Notes under the pieces: generated by a model
Told to the model about the DNA's origin: nothing
What the model saw: the letters and a program-made list of their open reading frames with translations, nothing else
Databases searched by the model: none
Source: Chara braunii
Taxonomy: Eukaryota; Streptophyta; Charophyceae; Charales; Characeae
NCBI GenBank assembly: GCA_003427395.1
Contig: BFEA01000163.1
Coordinates: forward strand, 1,228,599 to 1,268,870
Direction: 5' to 3'
Length of the DNA: 40,272 bases
In this document: positions 30,837 to 40,272 of the stretch, one piece after another
Position numbering within the stretch: the first letter of the stretch is position 1
How the letters are laid out: every line of letters starts with the position of its first letter
Program-made: the position numbers and the translations under genes

Positions 30837-31908
30837 TGAAACGGTTTTCACCTGTCAGTGGTAGCGAGTGCAGATCCCAGGGCTCGATCCCTAGTTCTCA
30901 CCTTACCTGTGTACAACATCTGTGTTGACCCCGAGTGTTTGAACCCGTGACCTGTGTTTTGACAGTTGTTGTTGTTCGTCGTAGGTCAGTGTAAGGGTAG
31001 GGGTTCGATCTGTAGACCTGTAGGATAGGAGTCCTAGTGAGTTCTAGAAGTCGTTGTTGTAGCCTGTCCGAAGGGTCAAGGTCGTAGCTGCTACAGTCCT
31101 GAAAGGTCAAGGTCGTAGCTGCTACAGTACCGAAAGGCCAAGTCTACAGACTCCCGGAAGTGGCCTTTCGGAGTAGGCTCACGTTAGACAGAGGCAAGTG
31201 GGCAAGTGGTGGAGCCAACTTCAGTGCGTTGGCAGTGCGACTGCAGTAAGGTTGCGGTCCAACCCCATGCAGTCAGCGGTGTGGTCCAGTCAGTCCCAGT
31301 CCAGTCCGGCAAGTACCATACGGGACTGTGTGCACCATGGGCCGATGAAAAAGGGCCAGACCAGTGAGCTACAGAAGTATAAATCAGAGGGCAGCGCCCA
31401 GCCATTCATTCATTCCTGCGGAAGCCATGCGGAAGCGCTGTCATAGTGACTTGTGCGAGGTGGTCTGCAGAGGCGCCCGAAGTCGAAGTGGGCTGAAGGA
31501 GAGTAGGGTAGCCATAGCGATAGAGTAGAAGCGGCCATAGCCGCCATAGCTGGTAGTGAAGTGCAGTGTGTGTGTGCGAGTGTTCAGAGTGTGTGGTGTG
31601 TGGGGTATCCAGGGTGATCCGGTATGCGAACAGCAGTGTCAAGTGAGTGACGAACAGAGAGTTGTTCAGGCGCTGTGCCGCCATAGCCATGTGAAGTGAA
31701 CTTGTATCTNATGCGAACAGCAGTGTCAAGTGAGTGACGAACAGAGAGTTGTTCAGGCGCTGTGCCGCCATAGCCATGTGAAGTGAACTTGTATCTGAGT
31801 GTGTTCTTGGTACTATATCTTTGAGTTCTGAGTGGGCGCCTGGCCCCAGTTTGCTGCGCAACCTGCTTGCATACGTGTGAAGTGTGAATGAATGCGAGTC
31901 TGATTGCA
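30837..31908 (+). repeat. Element B 3' LTR (contains an assembly duplication)
   Basis: Begins TGAAACGGTTTTCACC and ends GAGTCTGATTGCA. It is 1072 bases here, but an 86-base segment is present twice around a single N (31624-31709 and 31711-31796); without the copy and the N it is 985 bases, exactly the length of the 5' LTR. TATA box at 31378-31384. Confidence 0.93.
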
Positions 31909-31912
31909 CTTT

Positions 31913-32116
31913 CAGAAATTTTCAGATATTTGTTGCGTGAAAACGAAATGCTAATATCAGAAATTTTCAGATAAAACGAAATGCTATTATCAATTTATCA
32001 GAAATTTTCAGATATTTGTTGCGAGAAAGAATTTTTTTTTCAGAAATTTGACGAAGTCCTACTTGATTTCCTAATAAACAATCAATAGATCAAGCAAGCC
32101 GGCTACTTGATTGAGC
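31913..32116 (-). repeat. Element A leader, LTR-proximal half
   Basis: AT-rich sequence with repeats of cgaaatgctaatatc and cagaaattttcagat, continuing the pattern seen at 22670-22756. It joins the primer-binding site of element A at 32117. No gene. Confidence 0.75.
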
Positions 32117-32128
32117 GCTCCGATACCA
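32117..32128 (-). promoter_or_regulatory. Primer-binding site of element A
   Basis: TGGTATCGGAGC on the minus strand, three bases after the 5' LTR end (GTATGCGACA at 32132-32141). It is identical to the element B site and one base from the standard initiator tRNA-Met complement. Its position shows that the LTR at 32132-33269 is a 5' LTR, not a solo LTR. Confidence 0.85.
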
Positions 32129-32131
32129 AAC

Positions 32132-33269
32132 TGTCGCATACCGTAAAGGTGCAGACCAGAACAAGAACTGACCTTTCTCACAAAGTACAAGATAACACAG
32201 CGGAAGGCTTAAATACCAATGAATCGAACAATCAATGTTGCAATGTAGCCCAAACATACATCATCATCATTCCATGGTGTGAAGGGGCCTGGCGCTCACA
32301 CAGGAAGAATGCGCCAGTCCCCAACCATACACAGACGAAGAAGAGGGGGTTAGACGAAGAAGAGGGGAAGATGGGAACGTCGTCAACACCAAGTCTTCGG
32401 CACAGGCCCCAAATAATCCCTCGTCAAATGTCTGAATCCCAATGACGAGTCTGGATCCAATGTCGTCAAGTCCCAAATTCACCAATCTCTCTCTCTCTCA
32501 CAGTCTGCAGGTACTGAGAAGTTAGGTAGCGAGAGGGGGAGGAGGAGATGATGGACTTAGAATAGGAAGAAGAAGAACTCTCTCTCTCTCAGTCCAGTAC
32601 TAACCTGTGAAGGTGGCGCCTTGTTGCAAGTACATCAAAGACGAAGCTGGAGCTATGGCGCCACAGGTAAGTCTCCCTGGCCTTCACCAACCATCTCTCT
32701 CTCTCCACTACTACTCTAGCTCCTAATAGTGCCCAGTGCTGAAGACTACTGCTAACGCTACTACTACTACTGCAGCGCTCCTCCAGAGTGCTGCTGCCGA
32801 ATACTGAAGACTGCCTCCTGCGTCCTGCACGTGAAGTGCCTGGGAAGTTCCTAAGAACTACCTCGTGATTGTCTGCAGCCTGTAGGGCGGGCCAGTCTTA
32901 TATAGTGCTGGCTCGTCGAGGAGGCTGCTCTTGCCAATGCCAAAACGTGCCAGACCCTGGCGTTGAAGTTCAGCCAAGGGTTGTCTTGAAAACAGGCCAA
33001 AATGGTCTGTGCCAAAACCCTGGTCTGGTGCCTAAGTTTCAGGGCAGGTCGATCTTATGAGTGCCTGAAAATGGCCCTCCGTTTCAGGCTGAAAAGACTC
33101 AGGCCTGGAAGGCCCTGTTTTAGGCTGAAAGGACATAGGGCCTGAAGGCCCTCGTTTTCAGGCTTTCAGGCTGAAACGACACAGGGCCTGTAAGCCCTTG
33201 TTTTCAGGCTTTTAGGCTGAAAACGCTGGTCGGGCCCTGCAGGCCCGTGTGGCTGCGCAGTATGCCACA
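32132..33269 (-). repeat. Element A 5' LTR
   Basis: 1138 bases, colinear with the 3' LTR at 15036-16150. The ends on the minus strand are TGTGGCATAC and GTATGCGACA. It holds the TATA box at 32898-32904 and the U3 repeat block at about 33050-33240. It is followed on the plus strand by AAGT (33270-33273), matching 15032-15035. Confidence 0.93.
32898..32904 (-). promoter_or_regulatory. TATA box of element A 5' LTR
   Basis: TATATAA on the minus strand, at the same place as 15778-15784 in the 3' LTR. Being in the 5' LTR, this copy would have driven element A transcription. Confidence 0.6.
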
Positions 33270-33321
33270 AAGTTGGCACCAGGCTGATGATAATTTTTCC
33301 AAGGCCTGGTTCTGTAGCGAG
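33270..33321. other. 52-bp remnant between elements A and C
   Basis: Begins with the AAGT repeat of element A and ends at the element C LTR. Joined to the left flank of A, the pre-insertion site would read across ccagcacctgaaag and ttggcaccaggc. No feature recognised. Confidence 0.7.
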
Positions 33322-34239
33322 TGCAATCAGACCCGTCTCATTCACACTTTTCATGCATGTAAACAGCATCGCAGCAAACTGGCGACATGCGGCCACACAA
33401 AACTCAGAGATATGGTAGCCAGATAAGAGTTCACTTCCACTGGCTATGGCGACTCAGCGCCCAACAACTCACTGTTCACATACACCGGATCACCCTGGAT
33501 ATCCCACACGCACCACTCTGAACACTCACGCAACACACACACACTTCACTCTAAACTACAGCTATGGCAGCGATGGCTGCCTCTACCCTATCACTATGGC
33601 TGCACTTCGTCTCTCTCGCCCACTTCGACTTCGGGCTGCTGCAGACCCCCTTGCACAAGCCGCTTAGGCAGCGCTTCCGCATGGGTTCCGCAGGAATGAA
33701 TGAATGGCTGTGCGCGACCTCTTGATTTATACTTTTGTGGCTCGTTGGTCTGCCCTTGTTTTCCTGGCCCACGGTGCACACAGTCCCAGGCGGTACTTGC
33801 TTGACTGGACCGGACTGACTGGACTGGGACTGCTGACTCTGCACGGTGGACTTCCACCACTTGCCCACTTGCCTCTGCCTAAACTTGGGCAGCCTCGAAA
33901 GGCCACCACTGGGAGCTTCTAGAAGGCCGTGGACTTGGCCTTTCGGTCTTGTCCAGGCTACGACCTTGAGTCTTCAGGACTGGACTAGCCACGACCTTGA
34001 CCTTTCAGAAAAGCTGTGACTACGACCTCTAGGCCTGGCTAAGACTCCTAACCGACAGGTCTACAGATCAAACCCAGGCTACCTACGGACCCTACAACGA
34101 CCTATCAGCTGTTACAAATACACAGGTCGCGGGTTCAACTCCACGGGTCAACACAGGTACTGTACATAGGTAAGGTGGGGACTAGGGATCGAGCCCTGGG
34201 ATCTGCATCAGCTACTGCGAACTGGTGAATACCGTTTAA
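33322..34239 (-). repeat. Element C 3' LTR
   Basis: On the minus strand it starts TTAAACGGTATTCACC (TG lost by substitution) and ends GGGTCTGATTGCA. Shared landmarks with the B LTR are gcagatcccagggctcgatccc, the CCGAAAGGCC dyad, the TATAAAT box (33725-33731) and the gccagtttgctgcg segment near the end. Identity to the B LTRs is well below that between the two B LTRs. Confidence 0.88.
33725..33731 (-). promoter_or_regulatory. TATA box in element C 3' LTR
   Basis: TATAAAT on the minus strand within gtataaatcaag, matching the position and sequence in both B LTRs. Confidence 0.6.
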
Positions 34240-34277
34240 CTCCCGCCAGCCTAAATTCGAGGTTCTCTGAGAATATT

Positions 34278-37200
34278 TCAGTCCAAGGCAGGACCTTTAC
34301 CCTTTCTATCTCTTTCGTAGGCCCTAACTACGTCGGGCGCTGTTTCTAGAAGTTCGGTCCTTGCGAACCAGTGGTCGTCCTCTGGTTCCTGGTATGCAAA
34401 CCTGACTTTATATTGTTTCTGAGGACGGCCTCTACCTCCTGTTCTGAACACGTCTTCACCTACAATGCCGTCAATGTCGTACCTCCCGTCCATGTCTGGA
34501 GGGATCATGGACCGTCTAGATGGGAACTGGTCACTTACGGTGCATGGCAACAACTTTGAGGCATGGAAAACTGGGTAAGTGTGGAGGTGTGTCGGGATCT
34601 CTATCGAGTAGGACGGACCATCCTCTCCGCCCTTGACTTCTAGAACTGGCCACGGCCCTCTATACGCGGGCAGTAACTTTTGCGAGATGTTCTCCTCAGG
34701 AGCAAACTCTTTAGCCTTGACCCAGACTAAGTCGCCTTCTTGGAATTGTGAGGGGCGACGATGTTTGTGGGCTTGCTCTATCATCCTATGGTGGGCCTTC
34801 CTGAGGTTCTCTACAACAGTAGCTAGTTCCTTTTCATGCTGTATAGCGAACTCCCTAGTACCGGGCGGTAGCCTGTGAATCTGGTCTCGGTTAAGTCCTT
34901 CAAATGGTCTGCGCGGTCTAAAGGACTTGTGCAGTTCGTTGGGAGTGCGGCATGTAGACAAATGCACACTATTGTTGTAGGCACTGGCTACCATGGGGAG
35001 CATCTCGTCCCAGTCAACTTGATCTGGTCTAATGTACATCCTTAGAACTTGCTGCAGGATCTTATTCATCTGTTCAGTCTGATCGTTGGTCTCTGGATGA
35101 CGACCAGAGGACATTAGCAACTTAGAGCCATAGACTCTCATGAACTCTTGCCAGTTCTGACTCGTGAACCGGGTGTCTCTATCACTAACTATGGACAATG
35201 GGACCCCGCGCTCACTGACCCAATGATCAAAAAATTTACGGATCACTAACTCGGTTTGTGCCTCTGAAGGCAAAGGTATAAAAACAACATACTTGCTAAA
35301 TCTATCGACTATCACCATAACTTGGCTCTTGCCATGCCTACTCTTCACGCCCTTGTCCATGAAGTCGATGGACACTGAATCCCCGGGCTGATCAGGAATA
35401 GGCAAGGGTCTGAGAAGACCTAGCGGAGCACGCGTAGTAGTCTTATTCCACTGGCAAACTTTACAACTGCGGACATACTCTATGCAGTCATTCTTCATTC
35501 CTGGCCAGGTGTACGAGTGCATTAGATTGGCTAGTCTTTTGCCAACCAAAATGACCCTCTGTGTCGTGACATTCTCCTAGGATGAGACTACGGATCTCCT
35601 CACTATTGGGAATGCACAGAAGGTCAACTACGTTAGTCTTCTCAAATAACAGTCCATCAGTAGTGCGGTAATCTGGCTCGGTCTCTGGGGCCTCCTTTAC
35701 TCTCTTGAGGAGGTCACTATAGATAGGGTCCTGCGGATACACCTCTTTAACCCTTTCCTGTAGGTCTCTCCCTATGTCCAGATAGTGAACTATCGCTCCA
35801 AAGTAGTCAGCTCTCCTACTCAGAGCATCCGCAACTACATTATATTTCCCTTTGACTGGCTTGAGCTCGAAATCATATTGATCTATCTCTGCGGCCCACC
35901 TAGTAAGCTTAGTTGTCATCTTGGCCTGCGTCTTCAACAACCTCAATGTCTCGTGGTCTGAATAGACTTTGAAGTGCCTCCCAAGCAAGTAGTGCTTCCA
36001 ATGCCTGAGAGTGTAGAGTTCCCTCTCATAGGTAGATGTTGCAACCTTCTCTGAAGGCATCCTAGCAGACATGAACTCTACGGGCCTATAGCCATTACCA
36101 TCGTCTTGCTGCAGAACAGCACCTATGTCGTACTGACCGGCGTCCATAGTGACGACAAAGGGTAAGGACGGATCGGCCACCTTAAGGACTGGATACTCTA
36201 TCAATGTCTGTTTCAACTTCTTCATGGCAGATGTGCAGTCCTTATCCCACTTCCAGATGGTTTCTTTCCTTAGCAATCTGCGAAGGGGCGCAGCGATAGT
36301 GGAGAAGTTCCTTACGAACTTCCTATAATAGTTCGACGTGGCCCATATACAAAACTTGGGTCTTTGCCCATTCGCACTTCTTTGCGTTGATCTTGAAGTT
36401 AGCTTCTCTCAGCTTCTCCAAGACCTGCCTGAGATGACCCTGATGCTCTTGGAGGGTCGTACTAAACACTAAGATATCATCCAAGTAAACTACAACAAAC
36501 CTATCTAACCAAGGCCTAAACAGGTCATTCATGCATCGCTGAAAAGTCGCTGGCGTGTTGGTTAGTCCAAAGGGCATCACGATGAACTCGTAGTGCCCGT
36601 ACCTAGTCCGGAAAGCTATCTTGTACTGATCATCAGGATGAACCTCTATGTGATGATATCCGGACTTCAAATCTACCTTCGAAAAATATCTGCACCCCTA
36701 CACCCGATGTAAAAGATCGTCTATCCTGGGCAGTGGCTCAGCATTCCTAACTGTGATAGCGTTCAGACCCCTATAGTCTATACACAATCTAAGCTCTCCC
36801 TCCTTCTTGGGGACAAACAGAACAGGTGCTCCAAATGGAGACGAACTCCAACCCTTCTCTAGGAGCTCATCTAGTTGCTTGCGCAACTCCTCCAACTCCC
36901 GCGGGGACATCCTATACACTGCTCCCTTGGGGGTCCTACTGCCAGGCTCAATCTCAATACGATGCTGGATCGGCCGCGGTACTAGTCCTATCGGCGGCTT
37001 CGCTAAGTCTGTGAATTCTTCCAGCAGCTTGGCAATAGCAGGGTGTATAGGCTTCTCTTCCTTAGGCTCAGTAACTGGCCTAACATAGGCTACAAAAACC
37101 TGTTCCTCTAGCTGCTCTTTTTTCACTAGCCTCACGAACGCAGGAGCGCTAAGGCAGTAGTGTGCCAGGGAGTTGTCTACTCCTGACACATGAATCAGAC

Positions 37201-37863
37201 GGGCAGTCTTGACACCGCCTGATGGACTAGGGAGCCTACACTCGTGCTCCCTCAAATGTAGTGTGGCCCCTGCTTCTTCCCAGTCCATACCCAGGACTAT
37301 GTCAATCGGGAGGCTATCCTCTACGAGGAGAGTCAGGGAATGGAGAACTTTCTCCACCTTCCCATCCTGTTCTAGGCGGAAATACGCCTGGACTCCCTCT
37401 ACGTACTCCTCTACTCGCATGGTGCGATTGTCAGCGAGGATACTCACTATGGGGTCTGCTAATCTTTGGACTTTTAACTGCAACTTCAGCTTCTGCAGGC
37501 CTTCCTACTCATATAACTACGAGTGGCTCCACTATCCACTAAGGCGCCAGCTCGGCCTCTAAAAATCTTTGTATCTACTAATATGAGTTTCCCCCTATTC
37601 TCGTTCCTCATCTTGGCCCAGGCGGGCATTCTCTCCTTCAATTCCTCTGCCACGCCTGTGAGGGAAGTGCCTAGAGAGACTCTAACACATGCAGTCTCTG
37701 GGCAGCTATCTAGGCACCGACCTGCAACTTCTGCCATGGGCTCATGTGGTTTGGGAGATTCGTGCCGGCTTGCTAACTCATCTCCACATGGCCCTATGGT
37801 AGAGGCAGTTGCTACCCCTACCGGCGGCTGCCTTTTGCTTCCTGTGCAGCCGAACGAGCCTCT
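34278..37863 (-). pseudogene. pol: Element C pol: protease, RT, RNase H, integrase (broken)
   Basis: The frame opens at 37863, one base behind the gag frame, and ends at the stop 34278-34280. Protease has ALVDSGATRSYMS; reverse transcriptase has [25 protein letters not shown] and VVVYLDDILVFS (YLDD at 36476-36487); RNase H has TMDAGQYDIG; integrase has HDTEGHFGWQKT, CKVCQWNK, SIDFMD, SDRDTRFTS and HPETNDQTE. Breaks: a one-base loss near 37498, TAG 36698 (Gln in B), a net 103-base deletion after the RT motif VLYMGH near 36335, and a one-base loss near 35535. RNase H also lacks four residues found in B (in-frame). The integrase core to the tail (34278-35549) is an uninterrupted 423-codon frame. 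Confidence 0.92.
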
Positions 37864-39872
37864 CTATACTTCGGACAGTATTTGATGATGTGGCCAGGGT
37901 CACCGCAGTATATGCACTGCCCCTGGTTCACACGCTGTTGCCATAAGCGCTGGTCCAAGCCCAGATCTTCCCAAGGCCTGCCTTGTGGCAGCCCTAGGTG
38001 CCATCCACTTCTCCTATAAGGGGACCTATTCCCAGACCGGTTTTGCAGGGGACCTTGACCCCGTCCTCCCGCTTGGCGGTTTCCTCCTCTGCCGCCAACC
38101 CCCTTATCGCCCTAAGAACGGTTCCCTGAGGCCCGGCCCGCTTGGCCCTGGCCTCGTCCTCCTCCTTGCGGCCTCCCTCCAACCGCGACAGCGGCGTAGG
38201 TCCTCCCCTGACTACTACTGTTATCTTCCTCGAGCCCCCACTCTATCTGATCGTAGGGGATCTCATCGACACTACCCTCGTCTAAAGTAAGGACCAGGCT
38301 ATCCTTTGTCTTCACTTGCCCTGAGATAGTGTGACCTTTCCACTTCTTTCCCTTGTCCAAGTCCTTGTGTCAGAAAGTGGAGATTGACACAGACTTTGCT
38401 TCAAACGCCACCACTTCCCTGCTCAATGCGTCGTAGGTTATGGTGGGTTGCTGGCTCTTCTCAAAGCAGTGCCCACTCAACGACTCGGGCATAGCCCGGT
38501 AGAAGAGGTTGACCAGTTGGGTCTCTGTGACCCCATGGTCAGGAACAGCCACTAACTCGTCCATTACTCCCTTGAGTGCCTTGGCACTCCTCCACTGACG
38601 AGAGTGGATAGTATGCAATCGATCAGAGGCTCTGACACTGCGCGAGACATCTGCAAATCGTTCACGCAACAACTTAAGAAAGTCAGCGAGGGGTGTGAAG
38701 GCAGAGTATGCAACCACATCGTCGCTGCAATTAGTAGCGCGGACTAAGGAGCGTGCAAAACTGGCGGCTTCTTCCTTTAACGCATGGATGGCGATTAGGA
38801 CCTGCTCGTCGGGGGACACCTTCTGCAGGTGCACGTACGTTTTAACGTTGGCCTCCCAAGCGTCAAAGTTCTCTTCCTTCTTTCCACTGTAGGAATCAGG
38901 AAACTTAACTTTGACCGGCTCCCTACGGGGGCATGCTTCTTCTTCCTTTGGGGCAGTCAGCTTGGCGCCCTCAATGGCACCAGCACAGTATCGCTCAGTG
39001 CCCTCAAGGCAGGCTGTCGCATGCGAGCCCACCTGCATGGCCAACTCCCGAGCAAAGTCCCTAAGTCCCGACCGTATCGAACGCACGACAATGTCCTGGC
39101 CTCTACCAAATAAAAGTTGCTCCTCCTGGACCTTTGCCAGGCGTTCCACGTTCTTGGCCAGGATCTCTAATTTCCCCAGTAAATCTACTTGGACCGCCAT
39201 TTGATCCCTCTGCTTCCTAATCTCTTCCAACTCTTTCGCCGCCTCTGTTGCCGCCTCCATTCTTCTCTTCCTCTCCCTAGTGAGGCGGAACTTCCACTCC
39301 ATCCTCATCTCATCTTCTAGCACTTGCCGCTTGAGTGGGTCTTCTTCAGCTTCCCACTCTCGCACGGCCGCCTCCTGCTCGTCCCTGGACACATACATTA
39401 ACGCCTCCTCATCTTCTCCCAGGGTCAGTCCTGCAACCCACTCTGAAATCTTCTTCTCCATCAAATCTTCCTTTGTCTCACTGGACTCCCCTTTGTTTCC
39501 TCTTCTTCCTCTCTCCAGTGGCTCCTCTTCTATTTCTTCTTCTTCTTCCTCTTCCACTTCCTTTAATTTCGCTTCTTCTTCTTTCTTCAGCCTCTCCTTC
39601 TCCCTAGCCATCTCCTCCTCAATCTTCTTCAACTTTGCCGCTTGCGCCTCCAGCAAGGCCTTCTTCTTGGCCTCCTTCTTCTCTCTCCTCTCTTGGAGGA
39701 TGGCGGCGGCCTTTGCTTCCTGCTCGGCCGTGTAGGGCGAGGTACCCGTCCTTGTACGTGTCTCTACCCTACACGAAAACGTGTTCCAGAATCCCAATGG
39801 GAAAATGAAACGCCAAAGGGTCCCCCAAAGGGAGAACCCCACGAGCAACCCATACATCGGGTAATCATCCAT
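37818..39872 (-). pseudogene. gag: Element C gag with hydrophobic N-terminal insert and intact zinc knuckle
   Basis: The start ATG (39872) lies at the position equivalent to the B start; the reading ends at TAG 37818-37820. Compared with B it carries about 33 extra residues after the first codons, including MYGLLVGFSLWGTLW, a hydrophobic stretch. Then follow the Lys/Glu coiled coil, the capsid (KVKFPDSYSGKKEENFDAWE through LVNLFYRAMPESLSG), a Gly/Arg/Gln-rich tail and the intact knuckle CIYCGDPGHIIKYC. Stops interrupt it at 38370-38372 (TGA for Trp) and 38112-38114 (TAG for Gln). The 510-codon N-terminal frame is otherwise open. Confidence 0.9.
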
Positions 39873-40272
39873 GGTGATAGGTGCACGACAGAACAGTCCC
39901 ACTCCTCACCACGTAGACCGACCTGCAAAACTCACTGACAGACTCTCTAAGGACCACAGGGTTCGTATAGAACCCTGTCAGCTATGGTCGCTAGCCTAGA
40001 CCTACACTATGGCTGTCACTACTGAACCAGTGGCTGATCAGGAGGCATTTAAGGAGATCCCCCGTAACTCCTCAGGAATTCTTTAACGTCGCAGTCAGGA
40101 CGACGTGCTCAGCTTGGTTCTGCCTGTTGCACAGCCCGCAACTCAGCCTTTCGGGCCTACCGTGCCACACCGAGCAGCCCGCCGGTCTGTACCGGTCCTT
40201 GGGAGGGTNCGTGNCCNCCGGGACAGTCGAGTCGTCAGACACAGTCTTTAGCCTTACTAGGTCCGGTAGGGG
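39873..40272 (-). other. Element C leader, partial, with low-quality bases
   Basis: Matches the element B leader (about 24706-25137), for example actgtgtctgacgactcga and ggcgggctgctcggtgtggc. Three Ns (40209, 40214, 40217) mark poor sequence. No gene. Confidence 0.8.

Larger units (their letters stand above)
22757..31912 (+). mobile_element. Element B: complete Ty3/gypsy retrotransposon nested in A
   Basis: The order on the plus strand is 5' LTR (22761-23745), primer-binding site (23747-23758), leader, gag (25138-27130), pol (to 30798), polypurine tract (30825-30836) and 3' LTR (30837-31908). The 4-bp direct repeat CTTT flanks it (22757-22760 and 31909-31912). Both LTRs are 985 bp once an 87-base assembly artefact is discounted, and are nearly identical, so it is younger than A. 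Gag and pol are broken by several stops and frameshifts. Element C belongs to the same family. Confidence 0.93.
15032..33273 (-). mobile_element. Element A: Ty3/gypsy LTR retrotransposon, interrupted by element B
   Basis: Read on the minus strand the order is 5' LTR (33269-32132), primer-binding site (32128-32117), leader (32116-31909, then 22756-22430), an assembly gap, gag (from about 21827), pol (to 16176), polypurine tract (16163-16151) and 3' LTR (16150-15036). The direct repeat AAGT flanks the whole unit (15032-15035 and 33270-33273). Protease, reverse transcriptase, RNase H, integrase order places it in Ty3/gypsy (Metaviridae), and the C-terminal tail after integrase resembles a chromodomain. 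Element B lies in the leader. Removing B and the gap leaves an element of about 8.6 kb. It is inactive: pol carries six in-frame stops and two frameshifts. Confidence 0.9.
33322..40272 (-). mobile_element. Element C: Ty3/gypsy retrotransposon, same family as B, cut by the window edge
   Basis: On the minus strand the window holds part of the leader (40272 to 39873), gag (39872-37818), pol (to 34278) and the 3' LTR (34239-33322). The 5' LTR lies beyond the right edge. Gag and pol are closely related to element B throughout, but the LTR is much more diverged and its start has changed from TG to TT. It is broken by stops, frameshifts and one deletion in RT. Confidence 0.9.

Noticed and set aside
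32132-33269. Solo LTR
   Set aside because: A primer-binding site follows it on the minus strand and the AAGT repeat matches the flank of the LTR at 15036, so it is the 5' LTR of element A.

Overview
This window is eukaryotic, repeat-dominated DNA with no host protein gene, rRNA or tRNA that I can support. It carries three decayed Ty3/gypsy LTR retrotransposon copies, GA/CT microsatellites, a 450-base assembly gap and scattered Ns. The KE-rich Gag with an N-terminal TRSGTSTTPYT-like start, the integrases with chromodomain-like tails and the initiator-Met-type primer sites fit a streptophyte. From memory of similar Gag/Pol proteins I think the charophyte alga Chara braunii is most likely; that assignment is inference.

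Layout. (1) Bases 1-5800: no gene seen; microsatellites at 1-50 and 3351-3426 and several precise hairpins. (2) Bases ~6200-14000: two diverged copies of one long sequence face each other as an inverted repeat (arms ~6.2-9.3 kb and ~10.45-14.0 kb) around a ~1.15 kb centre. Each arm carries tandem arrays of small hairpins whose loops are conserved while the stems change with pairing kept. This is the most unusual part of the window. (3) Bases 15036-33269: retrotransposon A on the minus strand, with 3' LTR, polypurine tract, pol, gag, a gap, leader, primer-binding site and 5' LTR. (4) Bases 22761-31908: retrotransposon B on the plus strand, a complete but degenerate element inserted into the leader of A. 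(5) Bases 33322-40272: retrotransposon C on the minus strand, same family as B, running off the right edge.

How the parts work together. In all three elements pol lies in the -1 frame relative to gag. In A the gag stop is immediately preceded by a canonical GGGAAAC slippery heptamer and followed, after 8 bases, by a predicted hairpin, which is the textbook layout of a programmed -1 frameshift. A and B share the same 12-base primer-binding site, TGGTATCGGAGC. A and B are each bounded by a 4-bp direct repeat (AAGT, CTTT), which dates the insertions: A first, then B into A. All three copies carry multiple nonsense codons and frameshifts, so none can make its own proteins now.
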